Of a stretch of DNA of 26,379 nt, positions 1 through 7,332 are shown one piece after another. The position numbers were made by a program, and so were the translations under genes. This DNA is from DASSHC01 sp035693105 (GTDB lineage Bacteria; Chloroflexota; Chloroflexia; Thermomicrobiales; Thermomicrobiaceae), in the NCBI GenBank assembly GCA_035693105.1, contig DASSHC010000334.1, positions 1-26,379 of the forward strand. The letters are read 5' to 3'. Each line of letters opens with the position of its first letter. Within the stretch, counting starts at the first letter, position 1. The notes beneath the pieces are model-generated. The model saw only the letters and a program-made list of their open reading frames with translations, had not been told where the DNA came from and searched no databases.

Positions 1-876
1 ACCGAGCCGCGGCAGTTCCTCCTCCACGCGCCGGTAGCTGTCTGCCAGCAGCGACCAGGGATCGCCGAGGCGCGCGGCGCAGCGCCAGCGTATCTCCATG
101 GTGATGGGGGGCAGCGGTCCGAGGCGCGCCAGCGCGCCGAGCTGCTTGGGGTAAGGCACCCCGCCGAGCACCAGCGGAAAGTGCGCCACGCCGGCGTGGT
201 CGAGATCGTGCAGGTGGATGTGGCGCACTTGGCGCAGGAAGGCGTGATCCGGCACCGGCGTCCAGCCCGGCTCGGCGGCCGCGTTCTGCAGGTCGTGCGC
301 CAGGTCCCAGCAGATGCCGGCGTTCGGCGCCGCCAGCGTCTCGATGATTCGCAGCACGCTGGCCCGATCCGTCGCCGCCGCGGTTGGATAGTGGGGCTTG
401 CGCGCGGTCAGCTCCAGCGCCACCCGCGCGCCGGGGAGCGGCGCCAGCCGCTCGGCCAGCCAGTCGAGCAGGCCGAGCGTGGCCCGCTCGTTCTCCGCCG
501 GCGTGAGCGCCGGATCGGCCGCGCCGTGCAGCACCAGCGTGGTCACCGCCTGCTCCGGCGCCAGCTCCGCCAGCAGCCGCAGCAGCGGCTCGTACTCCCG
601 GCGCAATGCCTCCGGCTCGCCGTGCCAGCGCTCGCTAGCAAAGCGTGGGTCGAGCGAGGCGTGAAGCTGCACCGCGATGCCGCGGTCGCGGTAGGCGGCA
701 ATGATCTTGTCCCAGTCGGATTCGAGCACGTGCACGCGCGCGGTGCGCTCGTCGAACGGGCCGTGGTGCAGCGGTAGCTCGACCAGCGTCGCGCCGGACG
801 CTTCCAGAAGATCCAGATAATCTTCGAAGCGGCCGTCGTGCCAGCGGGGTGAGCCGCTGTTGCCGAGGAGTGGCAT
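1..876 (-). CDS. TIM-barrel sugar phosphate isomerase/epimerase, 3' end cut by window edge
   Basis: The reading frame is open from ATG at 876 to the left edge (292 codons visible), so the C-terminus is missing. The protein starts MPLLGNSGSP and looks like an AP endonuclease family 2 / xylose isomerase-like TIM barrel. Visible features typical of the fold are beta-strand ends followed by acidic or His residues: VQLHASLDP, TLVLHGAADP, VALELTARKP, ICWDLAHD and HIHLHDLD, with a late TMEIRWR strand. These supply the usual Glu/Asp/His metal ligands. The substrate cannot be told from the sequence; members act on sugars, inositols or hydroxypyruvate. It lies 12 bp after the hisS stop and in the same frame, separated from it by one TGA and four codons, so it is probably co-transcribed with hisS. 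GTG at 882 is an alternative start. Confidence 0.8.
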   Translation of the reverse strand, partial: MPLLGNSGSPRWHDGRFEDYLDLLEASGATLVELPLHHGPFDERTARVHVLESDWDKIIAAYRDRGIAVQLHASLDPRFASERWHGEPEALRREYEPLLRLLAELAPEQAVTTLVLHGAADPALTPAENERATLGLLDWLAERLAPLPGARVALELTARKPHYPTAAATDRASVLRIIETLAAPNAGICWDLAHDLQNAAAEPGWTPVPDHAFLRQVRHIHLHDLDHAGVAHFPLVLGGVPYPKQLGALARLGPLPPITMEIRWRCAARLGDPWSLLADSYRRVEEELPRLG

Positions 877-888
877 GGGCACGGCGGC

Positions 889-2223
889 TCAGACGGCCAG
901 GCGCAGCACGGCCGCCGCCGCGTCGCCGCGCGGCACTGCTTCCTGCTCGCTCGTCGCCATCCGGCGCAGCATGACCGTGCCGTTCGTCACTTCGTCCGGC
1001 CCGAGGATCGCCACCACCGGGATGCCCCGCTTGTTGGCGTACTCCATCTGCCGCCGTAGCTGGCGGCTCTCACCCAGGTAGATCTCGGCCGGGACGCCGC
1101 CGCGCCGCAGCTCCTCGACCAGCGCGAGAGAGGCGCCAATCAGCTCATCGCCGAAAATCGTAACCAGCACCTTCGAGACCGCCTCGGGCTGGGGCAGCAG
1201 GCCAAGCTCCTCGATCACGTCGACGATCCGCTCCAGCCCGAGCGAGCAGCCGGTCGCGGGGATCTCCTCACCGAGGAACATCCCGATCAGCCCGTCGTAG
1301 CGCCCGCCGCCGCCGAGCGAACCGATCTTCGGCTCCTCGACAACGGCTTCGAAGACCGGGCCGGTGTAGTAGTCGAGCCCGCGCGCCAGCGCCAGGTCGA
1401 GCGTGTAGTGGCTGGGATCGGCCCCCATGTCGCGCAGGTAGCTGAAGATCTGCTCCAGGTCGTTGATCCCCTGCTGCGCCTCGTCCAAACCGGCCAGGCG
1501 CTCCCGCAGGTCGGCCAGCACATCGTGTGGTCGTCCCTGCAGCGAGACCAGCTCCAGCACGCGACGCGCTGCCTCGTCCGATACGCCGTGCCGCAGCATC
1601 TCATCCTCGACGCCCGCCGCCCCGATCTTGGCCAGCTTGTCGATCGCCCGGATGATGCTCTGCGCCTGCTCCGGCTGTGCCCCAGCATACGTCGACAGGC
1701 TCTGCAGCAGCTTGCGGTGGTTGATCTGCACCACGAAGTTCGGCATGTGGATCGACTCAAGCGCGGCGATCCAAACCATGATCGCCTCGGCATCGGCCAC
1801 CGGCGAGCTGGAACCGACGATATCGACATCGCACTGCCAGAACTGGCGGTAGCGACCGCGCTGCGGGCGATCGGCGCGAAAGACTGGCGCGATGTGATAG
1901 CGCTTGAAGGGGAAGTTCAGCTCGCGCCGGTGCAAGGCGATGTAGCGCGCCAGCGGAATCGTCAGGTCGTAGCGCAGCCCGACCGGACGGCCGCCGTGGT
2001 CCTCGAAGTGGTAGATGAGCTTCTCGTCCTCGCCGATCTTGCCGGTGAGGATCTCCAGGTACTCGATGGTTGGCGTCTCGATCGGCGCGAAGCCGTAGCG
2101 CTCGAAGACGCCGCGCCAGGTATCCATCACCCGCTGGCGCAGGATCATCTGCCCCGGTAGAAAGTCGCGCATCCCCTGAAGAATCCGCGGCTTGACCCGC
2201 GCGGAGCCAGCACCTCCGCTCAT
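889..2223 (-). CDS. hisS: Histidyl-tRNA synthetase
   Basis: Class II aminoacyl-tRNA synthetase that charges tRNA-His with histidine using ATP in the cytoplasm. With the start at 2223 the protein is 444 aa, slightly longer than the usual 420-430. Family signatures are all present: motif 2 around residues 115-134 (FRADRPQRGRYRQFWQCDVD), the histidine-specific motif RGLDYYTG (281-288), GGGGRYDG (304-311) and motif 3 GCSLGLER (325-332), followed by an anticodon-binding domain with VLVTIFGDE and AEIYLGESRQLRRQM. I chose ATG 2223 because AAGGAG sits 7 nt upstream. A longer frame from 2253 exists but has no comparable ribosome site. The homologous region begins at KPRILQGMRDFLPG, so the first ten residues are an extension. 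Upstream is a 223-bp gap; downstream is the isomerase. Confidence 0.97.
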   Translation of the reverse strand: MSGGAGSARVKPRILQGMRDFLPGQMILRQRVMDTWRGVFERYGFAPIETPTIEYLEILTGKIGEDEKLIYHFEDHGGRPVGLRYDLTIPLARYIALHRRELNFPFKRYHIAPVFRADRPQRGRYRQFWQCDVDIVGSSSPVADAEAIMVWIAALESIHMPNFVVQINHRKLLQSLSTYAGAQPEQAQSIIRAIDKLAKIGAAGVEDEMLRHGVSDEAARRVLELVSLQGRPHDVLADLRERLAGLDEAQQGINDLEQIFSYLRDMGADPSHYTLDLALARGLDYYTGPVFEAVVEEPKIGSLGGGGRYDGLIGMFLGEEIPATGCSLGLERIVDVIEELGLLPQPEAVSKVLVTIFGDELIGASLALVEELRRGGVPAEIYLGESRQLRRQMEYANKRGIPVVAILGPDEVTNGTVMLRRMATSEQEAVPRGDAAAAVLRLAV

Positions 2224-2446
2224 CCAGGCACTCCTTCCAGGCTCTTGGCGCATTGGTGTGGGACTACTTCGGCATCTCGAAGAGATCTTTCGGCTGTCCT
2301 GTGTCCCCGGTCATTCCGAGCCCCCACCCCTGTCTTCCCTTTGACAGGTTCAGGGCAGGCTCATCGGCTGCGGCCTCAGGCTAACAGGAGGGCAAGCATC
2401 TCTCCGCTCCAACCTGCCCCTCAACCGCTCGATGATACCAGCCGGT
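2224..2446. other. Intergenic region between moaB-like gene and hisS with degenerate repeat relic
   Basis: No plausible gene is seen in this gap. It contains the hisS ribosome-binding site at its left end. Positions 2309-2365 carry fragments (GGTCATTCCGAG, then TTGACAGGTTCAGGGCAGGC) that resemble one arm of the palindrome at 13133-13261, whose core reads TTCGAC..GCTCAGGATGAC. I read this as a decayed copy of an intergenic palindromic repeat. No clear promoter was recognised. Confidence 0.4.
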
Positions 2447-2956
2447 CTACTTGCGCATCTCGAAGACGACGTGCGCCAGCTCCGGGCCGATCAGCTTGTC
2501 CATCGCGAGCGCGACCGCGTTGGGCGAGCCGGGGGTGAGAAAGATCACCGTGCCGTTGATCACCCCGGCGGTGGCGCGGGTCAGCATCGCGGCCGCGCCG
2601 ACCTCGGCGTAGCTGAGCGAGCGAAACAACTCGCCGAAGCCGTCGAGCCGCTTCTGCAGGCGTGCGTCGACCGCGTCGAAGGTCGTGTCGCGCCGCGCGA
2701 TGCCGGTGCCGCCGTTGAAGATGATCGCGTCGCACTCGGGGTGCGCCACCAATCGGCTCAGCGCGTCGATGATCTGGTCCGGCTCGTCCTTGACGATGGC
2801 GTAGTCCATCAGCTCATGCCCGGCGGCGAGCAGCTTTTCCTGGATCAGTTGTCCGCTGCGATCCGTCTCGACGGTGCGCGTGTCGCTGACCGAGACCACG
2901 GCACAGCGCACGTGCTCCGGCGCCGACGCCCGGTGCTGTTCGACCGACTCGCTCAC
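2447..2956 (-). CDS. moaB: MoaB/MogA-family molybdopterin biosynthesis protein
   Basis: A 169-aa protein of the MoCF-binding fold, within the size range of MoaB/MogA (about 165-195 aa). These proteins bind molybdopterin and adenylylate it (MogA-type) before molybdate insertion. Diagnostic segments are VVSVSDTR near the N-terminus, the substrate loop FNGGTGIARRDTTFDAV, and TPGSPNAVALAMDKLIGPELAHVVFE at the C-terminus. The GGTG and SPNAV motifs are the usual molybdopterin-binding elements. No other molybdenum cofactor genes are in the window, so MoaB versus Mog cannot be resolved by context. It follows the YraN gene by 36 bp on the same strand and may be the last gene of the rplS-rnhB-yraN run. 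Confidence 0.92.
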   Translation of the reverse strand: MSESVEQHRASAPEHVRCAVVSVSDTRTVETDRSGQLIQEKLLAAGHELMDYAIVKDEPDQIIDALSRLVAHPECDAIIFNGGTGIARRDTTFDAVDARLQKRLDGFGELFRSLSYAEVGAAAMLTRATAGVINGTVIFLTPGSPNAVALAMDKLIGPELAHVVFEMRK

Positions 2957-2992
2957 CTTGCCGCCCCCTCACGTGCGATGACCATCTCCAGG

Positions 2993-3361
2993 TCACTCAC
3001 TCTGGATCGCATCTTCGATGTGGCTGACGCGCGCCACGCGCCCGTCCGGCCCTAGCGTAATCGCTAGCAGGTCGACCCGCCAGAAGCGCGCGGCGTGCTC
3101 CGGGTGCGCCTCGACGTAGTCCTCGCCCAGCGCCAGCAGCCGCGCCGCCTTGGCCGGGTCGACCGCCTCTTCGGCCGCGCCGCGTGCGGCGCCCCGCCGC
3201 GTCTTGACCTCACAGAAGACCAGCAGATCACCATCCAGCGCTACCAGATCGATCTCACCGGTTCGGACGCGCCACTGGCGCTCGAGGATGGTGTAGCCCT
3301 TCTTCACCAGGAGCCGCTCGGCCAGCCGCTCGCCGGCGTCGCCCAGCGCTTGCCGGCTCAT
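2993..3361 (-). CDS. yraN: YraN/UPF0102-family endonuclease-like protein
   Basis: A 122-aa protein matching the UPF0102 family in length and motifs. The N-terminus has the family's GDAGERLAERLLVKKGY segment, and the core shows a PD-(D/E)XK-type arrangement: GEID (E36, D38), then EVK (E51, K53) followed by TR. The nuclease fold is known for the family; its cellular role is unsettled, with proposed links to DNA processing. It overlaps the rnhB stop by 4 bp (ATGA), which indicates translational coupling. The order rplS-rnhB-yraN is a widely conserved bacterial arrangement, supporting the call. Confidence 0.93.
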   Translation of the reverse strand: MSRQALGDAGERLAERLLVKKGYTILERQWRVRTGEIDLVALDGDLLVFCEVKTRRGAARGAAEEAVDPAKAARLLALGEDYVEAHPEHAARFWRVDLLAITLGPDGRVARVSHIEDAIQSE

Positions 3362-4008
3362 GGTTCGTGCTCGTCGCCGGCGGCGGGATCGAGCAGCGCG
3401 CGCACCGGCTGAAAGCTGGCGCGGTGGTGCGGGGTCGGCCCGAGGCGGGCCAGCGCATCGAGGTGCTGGGCCGTGCCGTAGCCGGCGTTATGTTCCCAGC
3501 CGAAATCGGGGTGACGCGCCGCCAGCAGGCGCATCAGCGCGTCGCGCGCCTCTTTAGCCACGATCGAGGCGCAGGCGATCGACAGGCTCGTCGCGTCACC
3601 CTTGACGACGCCGCGGCAGCAGGCCGGGTCCAGCTCCGGTGGCTGCGGGCCGTCGCAGAGCGCGTAATCCCACGGGCCGAGGTGGGCCAGCGCCCGCCGC
3701 ATCGCCAGCACGCTGGCGCGGCGGATATTCAGCCGGTCGATCTCGCGCCGCGAGGCCGCGCCGACTCCGATCGCCAGCGCCTGCCGCTGGATATCGCCCA
3801 GCACCCCGGCGCGCTGCTTGGGGGTCAGCAGCTTCGAGTCGCGCACGCCCGGGATGCCGGCGCAGCCGGGCGGCAGGATGCACGCCGCCGCGACCACCGG
3901 GCCAGCCAGGCAGCCGCGCCCGACCTCGTCGACGCCGGCTACCCGGGCCAGCCCCTCGGCCCAGAGCGCCTGCTCCAGCTCGCTGCTCGGAAACGTCCCC
4001 CGCTCCAT
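3358..4008 (-). CDS. rnhB: Ribonuclease HII
   Basis: A 216-aa RNase HII, which cuts the RNA strand of RNA-DNA hybrids and removes single ribonucleotides from DNA. The acidic active site is visible: GVDEVGRG (D27, E28), ALCDG (D119) and KGDATSLSIACASIVAKEARD (D138 region). The conserved WEHNAGYGTAQHLDALARLGPTPHHRASF tail is also present. I set the start at ATG 4008 (MERGTFPSSE). The frame continues upstream through the out-of-frame rplS region, but that part is unrelated sequence. The purine-rich GAGGGAG abuts the ATG, an unusually close Shine-Dalgarno. The gene overlaps yraN by 4 bp at its end and follows rplS by 70 bp. Confidence 0.95.
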   Translation of the reverse strand: MERGTFPSSELEQALWAEGLARVAGVDEVGRGCLAGPVVAAACILPPGCAGIPGVRDSKLLTPKQRAGVLGDIQRQALAIGVGAASRREIDRLNIRRASVLAMRRALAHLGPWDYALCDGPQPPELDPACCRGVVKGDATSLSIACASIVAKEARDALMRLLAARHPDFGWEHNAGYGTAQHLDALARLGPTPHHRASFQPVRALLDPAAGDEHEP

Positions 4009-4078
4009 CTCCCTCGGTTCCCTGGAAACGCGAAAGGCGGTGCGCTGCACCGCCTTCAGCAGTCGAAGCTCATCGCGG

Positions 4079-4489
4079 CTAGCGCAGGTAGCTGCCCGCC
4101 GGGCGGCGCCGCTCGCGGATACGCGCCGCGCGACCGGTGCGCCCACGCAGATAGTAGAGCTTGGCGCGACGAACGCGGCCGGTGCGCAGGACCTCGATGC
4201 GGTCGATGCGCGGCGCGTGCAGCGGGAAGGTGCGCTCCACCCCGATACCGTGCGAGGCGATGCGGCGCACGGTGAAGTTCTCGTTGAGCCCGCCGCCCCG
4301 GCGCGAAATGACCACGCCCTCGTACGGCTGAACGCGCTCGCGGGTGCCCTCGACCACCTTGACGTGAACCCGCACCGTATCGCCCGGCCCGAACGGCGGG
4401 ATGTCGCTGCGAATCTGCTCTTGCTCGATGCTCCTGATGATGTCCACCATGGCGTATTGCTTCTCCGAAATCCGCGTGTTGCGAGGCAT
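4079..4489 (-). CDS. rplS: 50S ribosomal protein L19
   Basis: A 136-aa L19, slightly longer than the usual 115-120 aa because of its ends. The signatures are PFGPGDTVRVHVKVVEGTRERVQPYEGVVI, then RRGGGLNENFTVRRIASHGIGVERTFPLHAPRIDRIEVLRTGRVRRAKLYYLRGRTGRAARI, a nearly canonical L19 core. L19 sits at the 30S-50S interface of the ribosome. I chose ATG 4489 (MPRNTRISEKQ); an in-frame start at 4504 adds only five residues. The basic C-terminal tail is normal. It is followed by rnhB and yraN and preceded 47 bp upstream by the methionine-synthesis fusion gene, whose end contains a promoter-like sequence directed at rplS. Confidence 0.97.
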   Translation of the reverse strand: MPRNTRISEKQYAMVDIIRSIEQEQIRSDIPPFGPGDTVRVHVKVVEGTRERVQPYEGVVISRRGGGLNENFTVRRIASHGIGVERTFPLHAPRIDRIEVLRTGRVRRAKLYYLRGRTGRAARIRERRRPAGSYLR

Positions 4490-4518
4490 AGCCGCCCCGC
4501 CCACCGCGGGACCACGCG

Positions 4519-4548
4519 AGTATAGCAGAGCCCTCGTTAGCTGGGCAA
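4519..4548 (-). promoter_or_regulatory. Candidate sigma-70-type promoter for rplS operon
   Basis: On the minus strand TTGCCC (4548-4543) is followed after 18 bp by TATACT (4524-4519), 4/6 and 5/6 matches to the consensus boxes. The predicted start would fall a few bases inside the 47-bp gap, about 25 nt before the rplS ATG. The -35 box lies just upstream of and the spacer overlaps the stop of the preceding gene. It is a pattern match only. Confidence 0.45.
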
Positions 4549-6423
4549 AAGTGTGGGCGCGCTCAGGCCGCGGTCGGCCAGCACCTCCAGCACTTCGGCC
4601 GCCACCTCGTAGCGCCCGAATGACGGCATCAGGTAGGTGCCCTGCACCTCGTCACGGGCCTCCAGCAGCAGTTCCTGCGCCAGCTTGACGCCCTCTCGGC
4701 GTCCCTCGTTGCCGGCGCGGCGCATCCGCTCGCGGGCCTCCTCGGTCAGCCGGATCCCCGGCACCTCGTTGTGCAGGAACTCAGCATGCCGGTGGCTCTG
4801 CAGCGGCAACACGCCAAGCAGGACCGGCACGGGAATCGGCCCGTAGCGATCTTCATAGAGCCGGCGGAACGAGAGCCAGGTCTCCAGTGCGAAGACCGGT
4901 TGGGTCATCACCAGATCCGCCCCGGCGCCGATCTTCCGGCTCAGGCGCGCGGCCTCCTCATCCAGATCGGGCCGGGTCGGATCGGCGGCCACCGCCACGG
5001 TGAAGCTCGCCAACTGCCCGATCGAGGAGCCGGCCGCGTCGCTGCCGGCATTGAAGGACTTGATGACCTTGACCAGCCCGATCGAGTCGATGTCGTAGAC
5101 CGGAGTGGCGTCGGGGTAGTCGCCCAGGCTGGGCGGATCGCCGGTCAGCGCGATGATGTTGCGCACCCCGACCGCGTGCGCGCCGATCAGGTCCGATTGC
5201 AAGCCCATCAGGTTGCGGTCGCGCGTGGTGAAGTGCAGGATCGTCTCGACGCCCACCTGATTCTGGATCAGGTAGCAGAGCGCCAGCGCGCTCATGCGTA
5301 CCCGCGCCATCGGGCTGTCGGCCACGTTGATGAAGTCGACCCCGGCATCCTTGAGGAGTTGCGCGCCGGACAGCGTCTTGCGCGGGTTGAGCCCCTTGGG
5401 CGGGTCGACCTCGACGCTGACGACGAATTCCTTGCCCAGCTGCTGGCTGAGCTTCGTCGGGCCCTCCGGAGCCAGCAACTGTGCCTGGCGCGGGGCGCGC
5501 ACCTCGATGCTGGGCGACGGCTTCACCCGGCCACGCTCGATCTCATCCAGCGCCCGCCGCATGCTCTGGATATGCACCGGCGTCGTGCCGCAGCAACCGC
5601 CCACGATCGTCACGCCCGCCTCGATCGCGCGCCGGGCGTAGTCGGCGAAATATTCCGGGGATGAGGGGTAGATCACGCGCCCGCCGACGTTCATCGGCCA
5701 GCCGGCGTTCGGCTGCCCGGCCAACCGGGCGCCGTCCGGCAGGTCGCGGGCCAGCTCGCGCAGCACCTCCAGCGTGTGCACCGGCCCGACGCTGCAGTTG
5801 GCCCCGAGTACCCGCACGCCCAACGCCAGCAGCTCCGCCACGACCTCGCGGGCCTCATTGCCGGCAACCGAGCGGCCATCCTGGGCGAAGGTCATCTGCG
5901 CCACGATCGGCAGGTCGGACACCTCGCGCGCCGCCAGGATCGCCGCACGCATCTCGTTCAGCGACGGAATCGTCTCGATGATCAAGAGATCGACGCCGCC
6001 CTCCAGCAGGCCGGCGATCTGCTCGCGGAAGGCTGCCCGCACCACTGCCGGGTCGGCCGTGCCGATCGGCGCCAGCGTGCGCCCGGTCGGCCCAACCGAG
6101 CCGGCGACCAACACCGGCTGGCCGCTGACCTCGCGCGCCTCGCGCGCGCAGCGCGCCGCCTTGCGGTTGATCTCGCGCACGCGCTCCGCCAGCCCGTGAG
6201 GCTCGAGTTTGAAGCGGTTGGCACCGAACGAGTTGGTCTCGATGATCTCGGCTCCGGCGGCGATATAGTCGCGATGAATCTCGACCACCAGGTCGGGGCG
6301 CGTCAGATTGAGTGCGTCGAAGCAGTCGTCGAACGGGATCCCACGCTCGTAGAGTTGGGTGCCCATTGCGCCGTCGCACAGGATCGGACCCTGTTCGAGT
6401 CGTTCAAGGAACGGATGGGCCAT
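4537..6423 (-). CDS. Bifunctional homocysteine S-methyltransferase / 5,10-methylenetetrahydrofolate reductase
   Basis: A 628-aa two-domain enzyme like Bacillus YitJ. Residues 1-300 form the Zn-dependent homocysteine S-methyltransferase barrel (Pfam S-methyl_trans): CDGAMGTQLYERG, ETNSFGANR, GSVGPTGR, GANCSVGP (C210) and GGCCGTTP (C277, C278), the three cysteines that bind zinc. After a linker rich in Pro and basic residues, residues about 325-620 form the FAD-dependent MetF-type reductase: VSVEVDPPKG, FINVADSP, HFTTRDRN, GVRNIIALTGDPP and MTQPVFALETW. The first half would methylate homocysteine to methionine; the second makes 5-methyl-THF. There is no cobalamin domain. The ATG at 6423 is preceded by GGGGGGTG. 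It is transcribed away from the sigma factor gene and toward rplS. Confidence 0.95.
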   Translation of the reverse strand: MAHPFLERLEQGPILCDGAMGTQLYERGIPFDDCFDALNLTRPDLVVEIHRDYIAAGAEIIETNSFGANRFKLEPHGLAERVREINRKAARCAREAREVSGQPVLVAGSVGPTGRTLAPIGTADPAVVRAAFREQIAGLLEGGVDLLIIETIPSLNEMRAAILAAREVSDLPIVAQMTFAQDGRSVAGNEAREVVAELLALGVRVLGANCSVGPVHTLEVLRELARDLPDGARLAGQPNAGWPMNVGGRVIYPSSPEYFADYARRAIEAGVTIVGGCCGTTPVHIQSMRRALDEIERGRVKPSPSIEVRAPRQAQLLAPEGPTKLSQQLGKEFVVSVEVDPPKGLNPRKTLSGAQLLKDAGVDFINVADSPMARVRMSALALCYLIQNQVGVETILHFTTRDRNLMGLQSDLIGAHAVGVRNIIALTGDPPSLGDYPDATPVYDIDSIGLVKVIKSFNAGSDAAGSSIGQLASFTVAVAADPTRPDLDEEAARLSRKIGAGADLVMTQPVFALETWLSFRRLYEDRYGPIPVPVLLGVLPLQSHRHAEFLHNEVPGIRLTEEARERMRRAGNEGRREGVKLAQELLLEARDEVQGTYLMPSFGRYEVAAEVLEVLADRGLSAPTLLPS

Positions 6424-6711
6424 GATTCACCCCCCGAGTCAGGACCGTACGTACAAATTGGCCCTTGCCAAACGCCGGAATTCGGGGATAATGGTACCAT
6501 CGGTCCATCGGATCGCGGCCAAGCGCCTGTCGTCCGGATACCGTCATGGTCCTCAATACAATCGCCCGGTATCCTGACGGTAGGAGAGGATGCGCCGCGA
6601 CCGGCACGCAAGGACAATCGCGCTCACATCGATGTCGGAGACAGACCGGTTCCTGGGGATGGGTCACAACCGGTATGCCGTTTGTGCGTTAGTAGGGGCG
6701 GAGGACCTCGT
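6424..6711. promoter_or_regulatory. Divergent regulatory region between methionine-synthesis fusion and ECF sigma gene
   Basis: No gene is seen in these 288 bp. A good plus-strand promoter is TTGCCA (6465-6470), 16 bp, GATAAT (6487-6492). The same bases read on the minus strand give TTGGCA (6471-6466), with a poor -10 TACGGT (6449-6444) toward the fusion gene. The boxes lie within a 14-bp dyad TTGGC-CCTT-GCCAA (6458-6471). Further right is an 8-bp inverted repeat GGATACCG/CGGTATCC (6536-6543 and 6567-6574), interleaved with CCGTCA/TGACGG. Nearer the sigma gene, AAC (6668-6670), 16 bp, CGTT (6687-6690) resembles ECF-type promoters. GGAGG at 6700-6704 is the sigma gene ribosome site, 7 nt before its ATG. 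Confidence 0.45.
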
Positions 6712-7332
6712 ATGGATGGCTACGCCGTTCTACCGGTAGACGAGGCCACGTGGGTTGACCGGGCGAAGGAGGGGGACCAGGCCGCCTTTGAGGCGATCTT
6801 CCAGCGCTACGAGCGGCAGATCTACGGGTTCATCTACCGCATGATGGGCAACCCCGAGGACGCCAGCGACCTTACCCAGGAGTGCTTCATCCGCGCCTAC
6901 AAGGCGCTGCCGCAGACATCCGTCGATCTGAATGTCTCGGCGTGGCTGCACCGGATCGCGTCCAACGCCTGTCTCGATGTCCTGCGCCGGCGTCAGCGAA
7001 TTCGCTGGCTGCCCTGGGAAGCGCACAAGCACGAGCATCTGCTGCACGGCAAGCCGATCGACGATCCCGAGCGTACGGCCCTCAGCAGCGAAACGCAGGT
7101 GCTGGTGCAGCGAATCCTGAATCAGATGAGCCCGCGCAACCGCATGGCGCTGGTCCTCCGTGAGTACGAAGGGATGTCCTGCGAGGACATCGGCGAGATC
7201 ATGGGCTTGTCGCGCTCGGCCGTCAAGTCGGTCCTCTTCCGGGGCCGGGAAGAGTTTCGCAAGCTCTATCGTTCTCTGGAGGACGAAGAACCGGTATGCC
7301 GAAGCGGGAGTGTGAGTCCTATCGGACACTGA
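6712..7332 (+). CDS. ECF-type RNA polymerase sigma factor
   Basis: A 206-aa sigma-70 family protein of extracytoplasmic-function size. Region 2 spans about residues 23-95: AFEAIFQRYERQIYGFIYRMMGNPEDASDLTQECFIRAYKALP, then VSAWLHRIASNACLDVLRRRQR, the -10 recognition and DNA-melting part. Region 4 spans about 128-185, with the helix-turn-helix EDIGEIMGLSRSAVKSVLFRGREEFRK that reads the -35 element. There is no region 1.1 or 3. I chose ATG 6712 (MDGYAVLPVD) because GGAGG lies 7 nt upstream; the long upstream extension in the same frame is the noncoding intergenic region. Its last 37 bp overlap the start of the anti-sigma gene in a different frame, the usual arrangement of an ECF sigma factor and its cognate anti-sigma partner. 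Confidence 0.95.
   Translation: MDGYAVLPVDEATWVDRAKEGDQAAFEAIFQRYERQIYGFIYRMMGNPEDASDLTQECFIRAYKALPQTSVDLNVSAWLHRIASNACLDVLRRRQRIRWLPWEAHKHEHLLHGKPIDDPERTALSSETQVLVQRILNQMSPRNRMALVLREYEGMSCEDIGEIMGLSRSAVKSVLFRGREEFRKLYRSLEDEEPVCRSGSVSPIGH

Noticed and set aside
181..777. Open frame on the plus strand opposite the isomerase
   Set aside because: It has low-complexity Arg/Ala/Gly composition and lies opposite a well-supported gene; GC-rich DNA produces such shadows.
6424..6711. Cobalamin or SAM riboswitch for the methionine-synthesis fusion gene
   Set aside because: No conserved core of either riboswitch is recognisable on the minus strand.
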